Assembly (NCBI RefSeq): GCF_947497695.1
Contig: NZ_CANMHM010000002.1
Location: forward strand, 310,001-374,000
From: an uncultured Polaribacter sp.
GTDB lineage: Bacteria; Bacteroidota; Bacteroidia; Flavobacteriales; Flavobacteriaceae
DNA length: 64,000 bases
Reading direction: 5' to 3'
In this document: positions 1 through 8,964 of the stretch, piece after piece
Numbering within the stretch: position 1 is the stretch's first letter
How the letters are laid out: every line of letters starts with the position of its first letter
Notes under the pieces: generated by a model
What the model was told of the DNA's origin: nothing
The model's input: the letters and a program-made list of their open reading frames with translations, nothing else
Databases searched by the model: none
Made by a program: the position numbers and the translations under genes

Positions 1-231
1 TTTTAGAATATGATATTTATCATCTGTTAGAAATTAGGTTTCCCTAATTTTAAGGTGGTTTTACAATCTAATTAATAGAGTCTAAACCTTATTCATCATC
101 TTAATTCTTTAAATATAGAGGCCTTTAAAAGTTTTTCTTAATTTAAAATATCATCTATACTTTAGGTATAATGGTCTATTATGTAAATAGTAAATCAAAC
201 TATCTTTACTTTCTAATTAATTTTATCTAAA
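1..231. other. Upstream intergenic region of the SGNH esterase gene
   Basis: No credible gene is seen. The stretch holds the presumed promoter of the gene at 232. An imperfect palindrome, ATAAT-GGTCT-ATTAT, lies around 168-182. It resembles a sequence in front of the large secreted protein gene (about 13,450-13,466) and could be a shared operator, but the resemblance is weak in such AT-rich DNA. Confidence 0.4.
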
Positions 232-1542
232 ATGAAAAATAAAATAATTTTTTTAGTTCTGTTATCAATTTGTTGTTTAGAAATCACTTTTTGTCAAAAT
301 ACCACTTTAAATAATTTTGAAGCAAATTCGCCCAATGTTGTTTCTAGAAACGGTGCACAATTTTCTATAGTAAATAACTCAAGTATCAATCAAAGCGAAC
401 TGCTTCAAGATTTTGAGCCTGGTCATCAAAATGTAGTATCAAGACATGGAGGCTCTTTTTCAATTGTTCCTAACCCTAATTCTAATACCATTAATAATTC
501 TGCAAATAGTCTTAAGTTTAGCAGAACTGGTACAAACTGGTTTGAGTTGATTGCTTTCCCTGTAACTGCTGTAGAAATACCTGCAAATACAATTAAATTT
601 TTAAATATCGCTGTAAACTTCCCTGCAGAAACAGATGTAGTTATTAGAATAGATGGAGAAGATGAGAATTCTAATGGAAACCCAGAAACTGCTATTAGAG
701 CTACAAATAAATATACAGATTATGGAAATTGGCAAAATTTAGTATTCCCTATAGAAGGTGGTATAAATGGTATTACTATAAAAGCTATTATTATTTTTCC
801 AGATGCTGGTTTTAGTAATACACCTAAGGGTTTTGTGTTAAATAACACAGATTCTTTTGGTTATATAGATAAAATTACTGTTAATAAAACAGATGGTTTT
901 GATACTAGTAATGAAAAATATTTAACCAATATAAAAACAGAATTAACCAAAAACTGGCCTTCTAACCGAACAATAAATTTAGTTTTTCACGGACATTCAG
1001 TTCCTTCTGGTTATTATCAAACACCAACTGTAGAAACATTAAATTCTTATCCTCATCAAATATTAGAAAAATTATCTACCAAGTACCCTACAGCAGTAAT
1101 TAACACTATAAAAACATCTATTGGTGGAGAAAATTCTATACAAGGGGCTACAAGATTCGACGCTGATGTTTTGGTGCATAAACCAGATGTTTTGTTTATA
1201 GATTATAGTTTAAATGATCGTTCTAAAGGTTTAGAAGCACCTTATGCTGCTTGGGATGAAATGATTAAAAAAGCAATTGCTAAAGGAATTAAAGTTATTT
1301 TATTAACACCATCACCTTTTAGAGATGTAGATATGTTGTCTACAACTACAGATTTGTACCTGCATACAGAACAGGTTAAAAGATTAGCACAAGAAAACGG
1401 TGTTGCAATAGTTGATAGTTATGAGCAATTTAAAGAGGCTGTGATTGCAGGTAATAATGTAAACAGTTATTTATCTTCATTTAACCACCCAAATACTGCT
1501 GGCCATCACTTAATTTCTGATGAAATTATGAAGTTTTTTTAA
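232..1542 (+). CDS. Secreted SGNH/GDSL-type esterase with N-terminal beta-sandwich-like domain
   Basis: This is a predicted secreted hydrolase. Residues 1-21 form a signal peptide ending near FCQ. Residues about 85-220 are a domain also present in the products at 1598, 9970 and 11240, with recurring elements NFPAETDVVIR, W(Q)NLVFPI, IIFPDAGF and FGYIDKI. The C-terminal half is an SGNH hydrolase: block I is GHSVPSG (Ser nucleophile, G-H-S instead of G-D-S), block III is the YSLNDRS segment with the conserved Asn, and block V is FNHPNTAGH with the catalytic His. It may remove acyl groups from a polysaccharide or glycoprotein; the substrate is an inference. There is no C-terminal sorting tail, unlike its relatives. 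An unusual short repeat near the N-terminus (NFEANSPNVVSR then DFEPGHQNVVSR) suggests an internal duplication. It probably belongs to the locus regulated with the hydroxyproline genes. Confidence 0.8.
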   Translation: MKNKIIFLVLLSICCLEITFCQNTTLNNFEANSPNVVSRNGAQFSIVNNSSINQSELLQDFEPGHQNVVSRHGGSFSIVPNPNSNTINNSANSLKFSRTGTNWFELIAFPVTAVEIPANTIKFLNIAVNFPAETDVVIRIDGEDENSNGNPETAIRATNKYTDYGNWQNLVFPIEGGINGITIKAIIIFPDAGFSNTPKGFVLNNTDSFGYIDKITVNKTDGFDTSNEKYLTNIKTELTKNWPSNRTINLVFHGHSVPSGYYQTPTVETLNSYPHQILEKLSTKYPTAVINTIKTSIGGENSIQGATRFDADVLVHKPDVLFIDYSLNDRSKGLEAPYAAWDEMIKKAIAKGIKVILLTPSPFRDVDMLSTTTDLYLHTEQVKRLAQENGVAIVDSYEQFKEAVIAGNNVNSYLSSFNHPNTAGHHLISDEIMKFF

Positions 1543-1597
1543 CCAATTGATGAATCTTATTTTAAAGTACAAAACTAAAAACACCTAAATATTTATA

Positions 1598-2344
1598 ATG
1601 ACCAAAAAAATATTATTTATAATTATTTCACTTTTTTGTTGTTCTGTATTTATTTACGGACAAAATAACAGCGTTATAAACAATTCAGAAAATTCCGTTA
1701 AAGTATGGAGAACATCCAACAATGCTGATGCATTAATTAGTTTTTCAGTTGATAAATTTACCATTGCTCCAAATACCACAAGATATATTCAAATGATGGT
1801 AAATTACAAAGCACAACCAGATATTGCTTTACAAGTTGCTAACGAAAAAGAGAATTCAGAAACTATTATTTCAACACTTATTAGACCGTTAGAAAAATAT
1901 ACAAATTTTAATACTTGGCAAACAATTGTATTTCCTATTATTGCTCAAGAAAATGAAATTGAAGTAAATAATATTCTTATTTTTCCTGATTTAGGTTTTG
2001 AAAACGAACCTACAGGTTTCATTTTAAATGACTTTGGAGAGGTTGGCTATATTGATGAAATAGTTCTTTTAGAAGGCGTAACCCTCTCTTCATCTGCCGA
2101 AAATTTTAAGAACAATGTAATTTCTATACAACCAAATCCAGTAGAAAATATGTTAAAAATTTCTACAGAAAAAACATTAAAAGAAGTTTACTTTTATAAC
2201 TTTTTAGGAAACCAAATAACTAAAAACATAAATAGAATTACTATAAAAGAATATGATTTAAGTAGTTTATCTACTGGTTTATATTTGATAAAATGTATTG
2301 ATGAAAATAACATTATTGAAACACTAAAAATAATAAAACAATAA
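1598..2344 (+). CDS. Secreted protein with shared beta-type domain and type IX sorting tail
   Basis: It is a secreted protein of 248 residues with a signal peptide (residues 1-21, ending YGQ). It consists of the same domain found in the upstream esterase (YKAQPDIALQV, WQTIVFPI, IFPDLGFENEPTGF, VGYIDEI). A Por_Secre_tail-type C-terminus follows (about residues 175-248, with PNPVENMLKIS, the motif LSTGLYLIK and a basic end). The tail indicates export by the type IX system and attachment at the cell surface. There is no catalytic domain, so a binding role (carbohydrate or glycoprotein) is the simplest inference. It follows the esterase gene by 55 bp in the same orientation and may be cotranscribed. 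It is convergent with the peptidase gene at 2361. Confidence 0.75.
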   Translation: MTKKILFIIISLFCCSVFIYGQNNSVINNSENSVKVWRTSNNADALISFSVDKFTIAPNTTRYIQMMVNYKAQPDIALQVANEKENSETIISTLIRPLEKYTNFNTWQTIVFPIIAQENEIEVNNILIFPDLGFENEPTGFILNDFGEVGYIDEIVLLEGVTLSSSAENFKNNVISIQPNPVENMLKISTEKTLKEVYFYNFLGNQITKNINRITIKEYDLSSLSTGLYLIKCIDENNIIETLKIIKQ

Positions 2345-2360
2345 TTTTATTTACAGAAAA

Positions 2361-3578
2361 CTATAAAACTCCAAAAGGATTCTCTATAGAATATGCTGGT
2401 TCTGTAAACCATTTTGCACCATTTTGGGTCATATAAATATGATCTTCTAAACGAATTCCAAATTCATTAGATACACAAATCATTGGTTCGTTACTAAACG
2501 TCATGCCTACTTTTAAATTGGTATTATTTCCTCTTACTATGTAAGGATATTCATGAATTTGCAACCCAATTCCATGACCAGTTCTATGAGGTAAACCTGG
2601 CAATTTATAATCTGGTCCTAAAGTATGTTTTTCTAAAGTTTTTCTTGATGCCTCATCAATAGAACTGCAAGAATCACCCAAAATAGCAGCTTCAAAAGCA
2701 GCTTGTTGTGTTTCTTTTTCGATGTTCCAAATTTTACGTTGTAATTCATTAGCCTCGCCAAAAACATACGTTCTTGTAATATCTGAAATATAATCATAGA
2801 GTTGGCATCCTGTATCTACCAAAACGATATCGTTAAGTTCTAAATTCTTCGGATTTTTAACTCCATGAGGAAAAGATGAATCTACACCAAATAAAACAAT
2901 ACAAAAATAAGAACCCGAAGAAACACCATGTTTTTTATGGGCTTCATGAATAAAATTTTCTACTTCTTTTGCAGAAATACCAACTCTCAAAATTCTTGCG
3001 GCAGCTTTTTGCACTTCCATAGTAATATCCATTACATGCTGCATAATAGCAATTTCTGCTGCCGATTTTATCATTCTACATTCCGAAATTAAAGCAGTTG
3101 CTATGGTTATTTTAAAGGTTTCTTTTTGTTCTGAAAACCCATTAATGATAGAAAAAGGCGTAGTTTCATCAATCTGAATTTCTCCATCACAAATATGATT
3201 ATCTTTTAAAATATCAAAAAATAATTGTTGCGGATTTTCGTCTTCTTCCCAGCAATGAATTTCTCCCTCTACTTCTAAAAAATCTTGAATCGTTCCTTTT
3301 TCAAAATTCGGAGCAATATAATGTACCTGTTCATTTGGGAGTAAAATTGCACCTACCATTCTTTCACTTGCATTCCAGTGTGTGCCTGTAAAATAGAGTA
3401 AATTTGCACCTGCATTTACATAAATTGCTTTTACGTTATTAGCTTTCATTAAACCACAAATCTTGTAAATTCGCTGTTTATACTCCGCTTTTTGTATTGG
3501 TTTTACACTATTTTGTAAAGGTTTTATTTTTGCTAATTCTATTGCTGAAGTAGAACCTCCAATTCCGAATTTATTCAT
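2361..3578 (-). CDS. M24 family Xaa-Pro dipeptidase/aminopeptidase
   Basis: This is a pita-bread-fold metallopeptidase of 405 residues, a usual length for prolidase-like M24 enzymes. The five metal ligands are visible: Asp in VLVDTG, Asp in YISDITR, His in GHGIGLQIHE, Glu in FSNEPM, and Glu in GIRLEDH. The N-terminal creatinase-like domain (about residues 30-165) is present. No signal peptide is seen, so it is cytosolic. It cleaves dipeptides or short peptides next to proline. Sitting 2 bp downstream of the D-hydroxyproline dehydrogenase gene and at the end of the hydroxyproline operon, it probably releases free hydroxyproline or proline from imported Xaa-(hydroxy)proline peptides. The exact specificity is inferred from context. 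Confidence 0.85.
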   Translation of the reverse strand: MNKFGIGGSTSAIELAKIKPLQNSVKPIQKAEYKQRIYKICGLMKANNVKAIYVNAGANLLYFTGTHWNASERMVGAILLPNEQVHYIAPNFEKGTIQDFLEVEGEIHCWEEDENPQQLFFDILKDNHICDGEIQIDETTPFSIINGFSEQKETFKITIATALISECRMIKSAAEIAIMQHVMDITMEVQKAAARILRVGISAKEVENFIHEAHKKHGVSSGSYFCIVLFGVDSSFPHGVKNPKNLELNDIVLVDTGCQLYDYISDITRTYVFGEANELQRKIWNIEKETQQAAFEAAILGDSCSSIDEASRKTLEKHTLGPDYKLPGLPHRTGHGIGLQIHEYPYIVRGNNTNLKVGMTFSNEPMICVSNEFGIRLEDHIYMTQNGAKWFTEPAYSIENPFGVL

Positions 3579-3580
3579 AT

Positions 3581-4828
3581 TTAAAATTTTCTATCTGGAT
3601 GAAATGAAGCAATATCTACAGAGGTTTTTACTCCTGAAATAATTTCTGAAACTAATTTTCCTGTTGCAGGTCCTAAACTCCAACCCATCATTGCATGACC
3701 TGTTGCAACAGTTAAATTTTTACATTTTCTAGACTTGCCAATATAGGGCAATCCATCAGGAGAACATGGTCTTAAACCACAATTTGTAGTTTCTTTTTCT
3801 TCGGATGTAATTGCTAAATCTGGATAATAACTTTTCCCTGCATTTGCAATTGCCTCTACTCTTTTTAGATTAATATCATGATTAATCCCAGCAATTTCCA
3901 TAGTGCCTGCAAATCGTGTAAACCCATTCATTGGTGTTACTGCTACTTTTGCTTCACATAAAATTGCTGGAATGGTAATTTTAGTATCGCTTTTTACGTT
4001 TATACTATACCCTTTCCCTGCTTGAATCGGGATTTTTAAATCCAACTTTTTTGTGAGTAATGGACTCCAACTCCCTGCAGCTACAACAACTTCATCCGCT
4101 TTTAATTCTCTTTTATTAGTTTTGATTGATGAAATTTTTCCTACTGAAACCTCTAAATCTTTAACTTCTTCATTTTTGTAAAAAGTAACACCATTTTTTT
4201 CTAGATAAGAAATCATTTCTTTCATAAATACATTAGGAGTCATATGTGCATCAGAATGGTAGTAAACACCTCCTTTAATGTTTAAATTAGCATTAGGCTC
4301 TAATTTCTGAACTTCTTTTGCAGATAAATTTTCAACTTGTAAACCTTGCCCAATACCCTTTTTTCCAACTTCCCATTCTTCTTCGCCAATTTTATCAGAT
4401 TTATACAACATCAACAATCCTTTTTTTTCATAATGAAAATTAAAGTCGTTTGTCTTTTTTAAATCTTCATATAAATCTCTTCCAAATAAATTAATATCTA
4501 AAATTGGTTTCATTGATTTAGCAACTTTTTCTTTAGTAGCCGATTTTTTAAAAGCCAAACTCCATTTTATAAAATCGAGATCTATTCTTGGTTTTACGTA
4601 AAAAGGACTCGAAGAATCAAACATCCATTTAATGCCTTTTGTAATGATTCCTGGTGCTGCCAAAGAAATAAAATGACTTGGTGTTATATAACCCGCATTT
4701 ACATGCGATGCTCCAGTATCCATATTTGTTTTATCAATAATGGTAACTTTATACCCTTGTTTTTGAAGATAATAAGCAGTTGACAAGCCAATAATTCCAC
4801 CACCAATAATTACAATATTTTTACTCAT
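3581..4828 (-). CDS. FAD-dependent D-amino acid dehydrogenase, probably D-hydroxyproline dehydrogenase
   Basis: It is a DAO/DadA-family flavoenzyme of 415 residues. The N-terminus has the dinucleotide fold IVIIGGGIIGLSTAYYL, and the C-terminus carries the family's second FAD-contacting segment (NCGLRPCSPDGLPYIG, then TGHAMMGWSLGPATG). In the known pathway, cis-4-hydroxy-D-proline made by the epimerase is oxidised to 1-pyrroline-4-hydroxy-2-carboxylate, with electrons passed to the respiratory chain. The position between the epimerase and the peptidase supports this role. General D-amino acid dehydrogenase (dadA-like) activity is the alternative that sequence alone cannot exclude. Confidence 0.85.
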   Translation of the reverse strand: MSKNIVIIGGGIIGLSTAYYLQKQGYKVTIIDKTNMDTGASHVNAGYITPSHFISLAAPGIITKGIKWMFDSSSPFYVKPRIDLDFIKWSLAFKKSATKEKVAKSMKPILDINLFGRDLYEDLKKTNDFNFHYEKKGLLMLYKSDKIGEEEWEVGKKGIGQGLQVENLSAKEVQKLEPNANLNIKGGVYYHSDAHMTPNVFMKEMISYLEKNGVTFYKNEEVKDLEVSVGKISSIKTNKRELKADEVVVAAGSWSPLLTKKLDLKIPIQAGKGYSINVKSDTKITIPAILCEAKVAVTPMNGFTRFAGTMEIAGINHDINLKRVEAIANAGKSYYPDLAITSEEKETTNCGLRPCSPDGLPYIGKSRKCKNLTVATGHAMMGWSLGPATGKLVSEIISGVKTSVDIASFHPDRKF

Positions 4829-4931
4829 CTATACTTTTAAATTAAAAACTAATTAACTAAAGATTGTAAATAAATCAATAGTTTAAGTGTTCGCTTTTTA
4901 TGCAATTTTTCTTTATACTTAAATTGGTACT

Positions 4932-5114
4932 TTACTTTCTTAATATTATAAATCTAGAGAAATTAGATATTAATATTGACAACCAAACAAATCTTACCAA
5001 CCAAATATTTAAAGAAAGACTTCCTATTTTCTTTGGTGTTTCATCAAAAAACAGACTTATAAAATAGATAAATGTTAAAATTCCAAAAATTAAATTGATG
5101 TATTTTTTAAACAT
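4932..5114 (-). CDS. Small hypothetical membrane protein
   Basis: This 60-residue product is hydrophobic, with two likely membrane helices (about residues 5-23 and 35-55) joined by a short charged loop, and a basic C-terminus. I do not recognise it. It fills the gap between the epimerase and the dehydrogenase genes, in the operon orientation. The remaining sequence on either side (4829-4931 and 5115-5211) shows no other gene. It may be a real small gene or a chance open frame in AT-rich DNA. Confidence 0.45.
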   Translation of the reverse strand: MFKKYINLIFGILTFIYFISLFFDETPKKIGSLSLNIWLVRFVWLSILISNFSRFIILRK

Positions 5115-5211
5115 TGCTGTGTAATTAAATTCTATTTTGATTAAATTTTAAGTAATAATTCTGGTTCTAAAAACTCTTAAAAAATACTTCAATTATATTA
5201 TAAACCTCAAA

Positions 5212-6222
5212 TTAAATCACTTGAAAACCATGTGCATAAGGGTCATCTTTAGCATCTATGCTAATAGTATTGTAACCAAATACTTTTGCCCAACCTTTTA
5301 TACTTGGTATAATTGCTAATTTGCCGTTTAAAGTTGTTACTTGCTCCACTTTTCCTGTAAATTTAGATCCTATAAAACTTTCATGAATAAATTCTTCGCC
5401 AACTTTTAATTTTCCTTTGGCGTATAATTGTGCCAATCTTGCAGAAGTACCTGTTCCACAAGGACTTCTATCAATGGCTTTATCTCCATAAAAAACAGCA
5501 TTTCTACCAGAAGAAGTTGGGTCTAAAGGTTTCCCTGTCCATAATAAATGTGTAACATCTTTAATTGTTTCATTTTCTGGATGCACAAATAAATTTGGGT
5601 ATTTTAAGTTGATTCTTTCTCTAACAACTTGTGAATATTGTACAATTTTACTCGCAGTAAAATCGTGCACTCCTGTAAAGTTTTTTTGCGGATCTATAAT
5701 TGCGTAATAATTTCCTCCGTAAGAAACATCAAAAGTAAGTGTTCCTAATTCTGGGCAATCTATAGTTAAATTTTCTGCCGCTAAATAACTTTTTACGTTG
5801 ATTAACTTTACCCAATCTACTTTTTTGTCTCTTTGTTGATATGCTATTTCTACCAAACCTGCAGGAGCTTCCATTCTAATTTTTCCTTGTATTTTTGGTA
5901 CAACCAACCCCTCTTCAATAGCAATGGTAATGCTACCAATAGTACCATGACCACACATTGGCAAACAACCAGAAGTTTCTATAAATAAAATAGCAAAATC
6001 GTTTTCTGGATTATGAGGTGGATATAATATACTTCCACTCATCATATCATGACCTCTTGGTTCAAACATTAAACCTTTTCTAATCCAATCGTATTCTTTT
6101 AAAAAGTGTTGTCGTTTCTCGCTCATATTATTACCTACAAGTTTTGGACCACCACTTTTTACAACCCTTACTGGGTTGCCACACGTATGTGCATCTATAC
6201 AATGAAATGTACTTTTGCTCAT
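5212..6222 (-). CDS. 4-hydroxyproline epimerase (proline racemase family)
   Basis: The enzyme interconverts trans-4-hydroxy-L-proline and cis-4-hydroxy-D-proline, the first step of bacterial hydroxyproline breakdown. Both catalytic cysteines of the epimerase type are present: PMCGHGTIG (about residue 90) and SPCGTGTSA (about residue 255). A Thr at the second site would instead mark a trans-3-hydroxyproline dehydratase, so dehydratase is unlikely. The length of 336 residues is normal for the family. The gene abuts the aldehyde dehydrogenase (stop and start are adjacent at 6222/6223), so the two are translationally linked. Proline racemase activity is the main alternative. The neighbouring deaminase and semialdehyde dehydrogenase argue for hydroxyproline. 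Confidence 0.92.
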   Translation of the reverse strand: MSKSTFHCIDAHTCGNPVRVVKSGGPKLVGNNMSEKRQHFLKEYDWIRKGLMFEPRGHDMMSGSILYPPHNPENDFAILFIETSGCLPMCGHGTIGSITIAIEEGLVVPKIQGKIRMEAPAGLVEIAYQQRDKKVDWVKLINVKSYLAAENLTIDCPELGTLTFDVSYGGNYYAIIDPQKNFTGVHDFTASKIVQYSQVVRERINLKYPNLFVHPENETIKDVTHLLWTGKPLDPTSSGRNAVFYGDKAIDRSPCGTGTSARLAQLYAKGKLKVGEEFIHESFIGSKFTGKVEQVTTLNGKLAIIPSIKGWAKVFGYNTISIDAKDDPYAHGFQVI

Positions 6223-7806
6223 TTATATAGCTTTAGTAGTTTTTTCTCCATCTACATTTCTTAAAATTCCTAACGGATTTTTATTTTGAAGCTCTGCTGG
6301 CAACAAATTATTTGGCCAGTCTTGATAACTAAAAGGCCTTACAAAACGTTTTATAGAATCTACACCTACTGCTGTAAACCTACTATCTGTAGATGCAGGA
6401 TAAGGACCACCATGCAACATAGATGCACAAACTTCTACACCTGTTGGCACTCCGTTAAAAATAATACGCCCTACTCTATTTTCTAATTCATGAATTAAAG
6501 TTATATAATTATCCACTTCATTTTCATCAGAAATTACAGTTCCTGTTAGTTGCCCTTCTAATTTTGAGACAATTTTTTCTAACTGATTTATACTTTTACA
6601 TTGAACAACTAAAGAATAAGGTCCAAAAATCTCATGATGCAATGTTGGGTTTTCTAAAAAAGTATCCCCTCTTACTGTTGCTACAACTTGTTTAGCAAAA
6701 TTTGGTTTTACATTATTAGAATTCTCAGCTAAAACTTGCACTCTATTTTGATATAATGCTTTCTTTTTATTTTTTTCATACGCATCTGCAATATTTGGGT
6801 GTAACATACAAGAAGCGTCTATTTTTAAAATTTGCGAGGATAAACTGGTTACAAATTCGGTTAATCCATCAGATTTTATAGCTAAAATTAAACCTGGATT
6901 GGTACAAAATTGTCCAGTTCCTAAAGTAATAGAACCTGCATACGTTTCACCAATTACTTTTGCTCTATTTTCTAGTGCTTTTGGTAAAATTATTACTGGA
7001 TTTATACTGCCCATTTCTGCAAAAACAGGGATTGGCTCTTCTCTTGTTGCAGCCAAATCATATAATGCCCTTCCTCCTTTTAAACTTCCGGTAAAAGCTA
7101 CTGCTTTAATAAATGAGTTTTTCACCAATTGTTGCCCAACTTCTATTCCGTTAGAATTTAAGTTAGAGAATACCCCATTTGGCATGCCTGTTTTTGTCGC
7201 TGCTTCTAAAATTGCTGATGCAACTAACTCACCAGTGCCTGCATGCATTGGGTGTGACTTTACAATAATTGGGCAACCTGCTGCTAAAGCTGCAGCAGCA
7301 TCACCTCCAGCTGTAGAAAATGCTAATGGAAAATTAGATGCTCCAAAAACCACTACTGGTCCTAAAGCTACATTCATTTTTCTTAAATCTACTTTTGGCA
7401 TTGGTTGTCTATCTGGTTTTGCAGTATCTATTGATGCTTCTACCCAAGTACCCTCTTCTAAATGATTTGCAAAGGATCTCAATTGACCTAAAGTTCTTCC
7501 TCTTTCTCCTGCAGCTCTTCCATTTGGCAAACCACTTTCTAAAGAATAAACTTCTAATAAATGGTCTCCTAAAGATTCTATTTCATCTGCAATTGCTCTA
7601 AGAAACTCTGCTTTTTTTGTTCCTGAAGCTCTTGAGTACTTTTTAAACGCTTTGGCTGCCAATTCACATGCTTCGTTTATTTCTTCTGTAGAAGCTTCTG
7701 TAAAAGTCCACTCGTTCTCTTTATTTTCTAGCGGATTAAAAGTAGTGAATTTTGTTGTTCCTTCTGCTGATAATATATTACCAATATAATTTTTCCCTGT
7801 AATCAT
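6223..7806 (-). CDS. 2-oxoglutarate semialdehyde (2,5-dioxovalerate) dehydrogenase
   Basis: It is an NAD(P)-dependent aldehyde dehydrogenase of 527 residues. Catalytic features are visible: the general-base Glu in VFAEMGSINP (about residue 266), and the nucleophile Cys in GTGQFCTNPG (about residue 300). The nucleotide-binding segment around VVFGASNFPLAFS is the variant typical of the KGSADH branch. It oxidises 2-oxoglutarate semialdehyde to 2-oxoglutarate, the last step of the hydroxyproline route and also used in sugar-acid pathways. It follows the deaminase gene by 51 bp and touches the epimerase gene, so an operon is likely. Confidence 0.9.
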   Translation of the reverse strand: MITGKNYIGNILSAEGTTKFTTFNPLENKENEWTFTEASTEEINEACELAAKAFKKYSRASGTKKAEFLRAIADEIESLGDHLLEVYSLESGLPNGRAAGERGRTLGQLRSFANHLEEGTWVEASIDTAKPDRQPMPKVDLRKMNVALGPVVVFGASNFPLAFSTAGGDAAAALAAGCPIIVKSHPMHAGTGELVASAILEAATKTGMPNGVFSNLNSNGIEVGQQLVKNSFIKAVAFTGSLKGGRALYDLAATREEPIPVFAEMGSINPVIILPKALENRAKVIGETYAGSITLGTGQFCTNPGLILAIKSDGLTEFVTSLSSQILKIDASCMLHPNIADAYEKNKKKALYQNRVQVLAENSNNVKPNFAKQVVATVRGDTFLENPTLHHEIFGPYSLVVQCKSINQLEKIVSKLEGQLTGTVISDENEVDNYITLIHELENRVGRIIFNGVPTGVEVCASMLHGGPYPASTDSRFTAVGVDSIKRFVRPFSYQDWPNNLLPAELQNKNPLGILRNVDGEKTTKAI

Positions 7807-7857
7807 CTTTACTTATTTTTAAATGTTTTTTTCAAATTTTTTGAATATATGAAAGGA

Positions 7858-8814
7858 TCAACTTAATAAGTCTAGAACTTCAAGTCTTTCTTTCGCAAGA
7901 ATATATCTTGCACTAACATCATTAATTTGTTGTTGAGTTAATTTCTTACCAAAGGTTCGCAGTCCTCCAGCAACATCATTATGATGAATTCCCATGGCTA
8001 GTTTAAGATATTCCATAAGTAATGGCTGAGCATCTAAATAAGATAAAGAATTTAAAGCCCGAGAAATTTTGTTTGCCTCATTCCATTCTCCTTTTAAAAC
8101 ATACTCCTGCATAGTAACACTTGCTTTTGGGAAGATAGTGCCTACTCCTGTAATTCCACCACTTGCACCTGCGAGACCTGCATACACAGTAACTGTGTCT
8201 ACACCTGCCAAAATTTTTAAATCTTTATTTTCTAACATCAAAGTTTCAATAATTGAAACATCTATAGTAGATATTTTAAGAGCAGTTACTTTAGAAAGAA
8301 CAGAAAGTCTTGTGAGAAGGTTCGTTGAAATTGCATGATAACCAGCTGCATCAGGATTATTATAAGGCATAATTGTTACACCTACATCTTTTGCAGTTGC
8401 TTCAGAAAGTGCATAATACTCATACATTTCTTTTTCAGAAGGTACTGCCTTAGTTTTAGGTGGCATAACCATAACTGTATCAACTCCAACTTTTGCAAGT
8501 CCTTCAACAATTTTGGCAAGTTCTTCTTTAGTTTCAGCGGCAGCTCCGCTAATCAAAGGAACATTGTAATCTTTAGCAACCTCAGAAAGGGATTTAAGTA
8601 AAGAGAGTCGTTGTTTGTTGCTCAAGTAACTATTCTCACCTAAAGTACCAGAACCAACAAGTCCGCTCATTTTACTTCCTGCCCTTCCTTGAGCTTGTAA
8701 AATACCAGCGGCCTGTTTTTGTGTTACATCATAGTCAATTTCAAGAGTACCAGATTTTGACTCTTTCAGCCATGTAAACACTGCAGGCATTACGCCATTC
8801 CATTGTAAACTCAT
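7858..8814 (-). CDS. DapA-family lyase/deaminase, probably 1-pyrroline-4-hydroxy-2-carboxylate deaminase
   Basis: It is a class I aldolase of the DHDPS/NAL family with 318 residues. The Schiff-base lysine is in VTALKIST (about residue 178). The proton-relay Tyr region is represented by MPYNNPDAAGY. An N-terminal GSGTLGENSYL segment replaces the GTTGE motif of DHDPS. In the hydroxyproline pathway the family member deaminates 1-pyrroline-4-hydroxy-2-carboxylate to 2-oxoglutarate semialdehyde and ammonia, which the next gene's product would oxidise. As the first gene of the minus-strand operon, divergent from AraC, it is probably the first under control of the promoter near 8844. Confidence 0.85.
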   Translation of the reverse strand: MSLQWNGVMPAVFTWLKESKSGTLEIDYDVTQKQAAGILQAQGRAGSKMSGLVGSGTLGENSYLSNKQRLSLLKSLSEVAKDYNVPLISGAAAETKEELAKIVEGLAKVGVDTVMVMPPKTKAVPSEKEMYEYYALSEATAKDVGVTIMPYNNPDAAGYHAISTNLLTRLSVLSKVTALKISTIDVSIIETLMLENKDLKILAGVDTVTVYAGLAGASGGITGVGTIFPKASVTMQEYVLKGEWNEANKISRALNSLSYLDAQPLLMEYLKLAMGIHHNDVAGGLRTFGKKLTQQQINDVSARYILAKERLEVLDLLS

Positions 8815-8843
8815 AATTGTAGTGTTTTTGTTTTATTTTTTAT

Positions 8844-8851
8844 CAAAAATA
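8844..8851 (-). promoter_or_regulatory. Putative -7 promoter element of the hydroxyproline operon
   Basis: The minus strand reads TATTTTTG, matching the Bacteroidota -7 consensus TAnnTTTG, about 30 bp before the deaminase start. No good -33 TTG is seen at the usual distance, which fits a promoter that needs an activator. The paired repeats upstream (8884-8912) are in the right place for one. Confidence 0.5.
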
Positions 8852-8883
8852 AATAGAAAAAGCTGTTTTAAATTAATCTTTAG

Positions 8884-8912
8884 TTATCCATTATAGATAC
8901 TTTATTATCCAT
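8884..8912. promoter_or_regulatory. Direct repeat pair TTATCCAT, candidate AraC operator
   Basis: TTATCCAT occurs at 8884-8891 and again at 8905-8912, exactly 21 bp apart (two helical turns) in the same orientation. The repeats lie between the divergent AraC gene and the hydroxyproline operon. AraC-family dimers commonly bind such direct repeats. Binding by the neighbouring regulator is an inference. Confidence 0.55.
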
Positions 8913-8964
8913 ATTTATAATTAAATTAACAATTTAAGCATATTTTATACTTATTTTTACAAAA

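Noticed and set aside
6899..7465. Long open frame on the plus strand opposite the semialdehyde dehydrogenase gene
   Set aside because: It is the mirror of a strongly conserved aldehyde dehydrogenase gene. It has no domain of its own, and its composition follows from the opposite strand.
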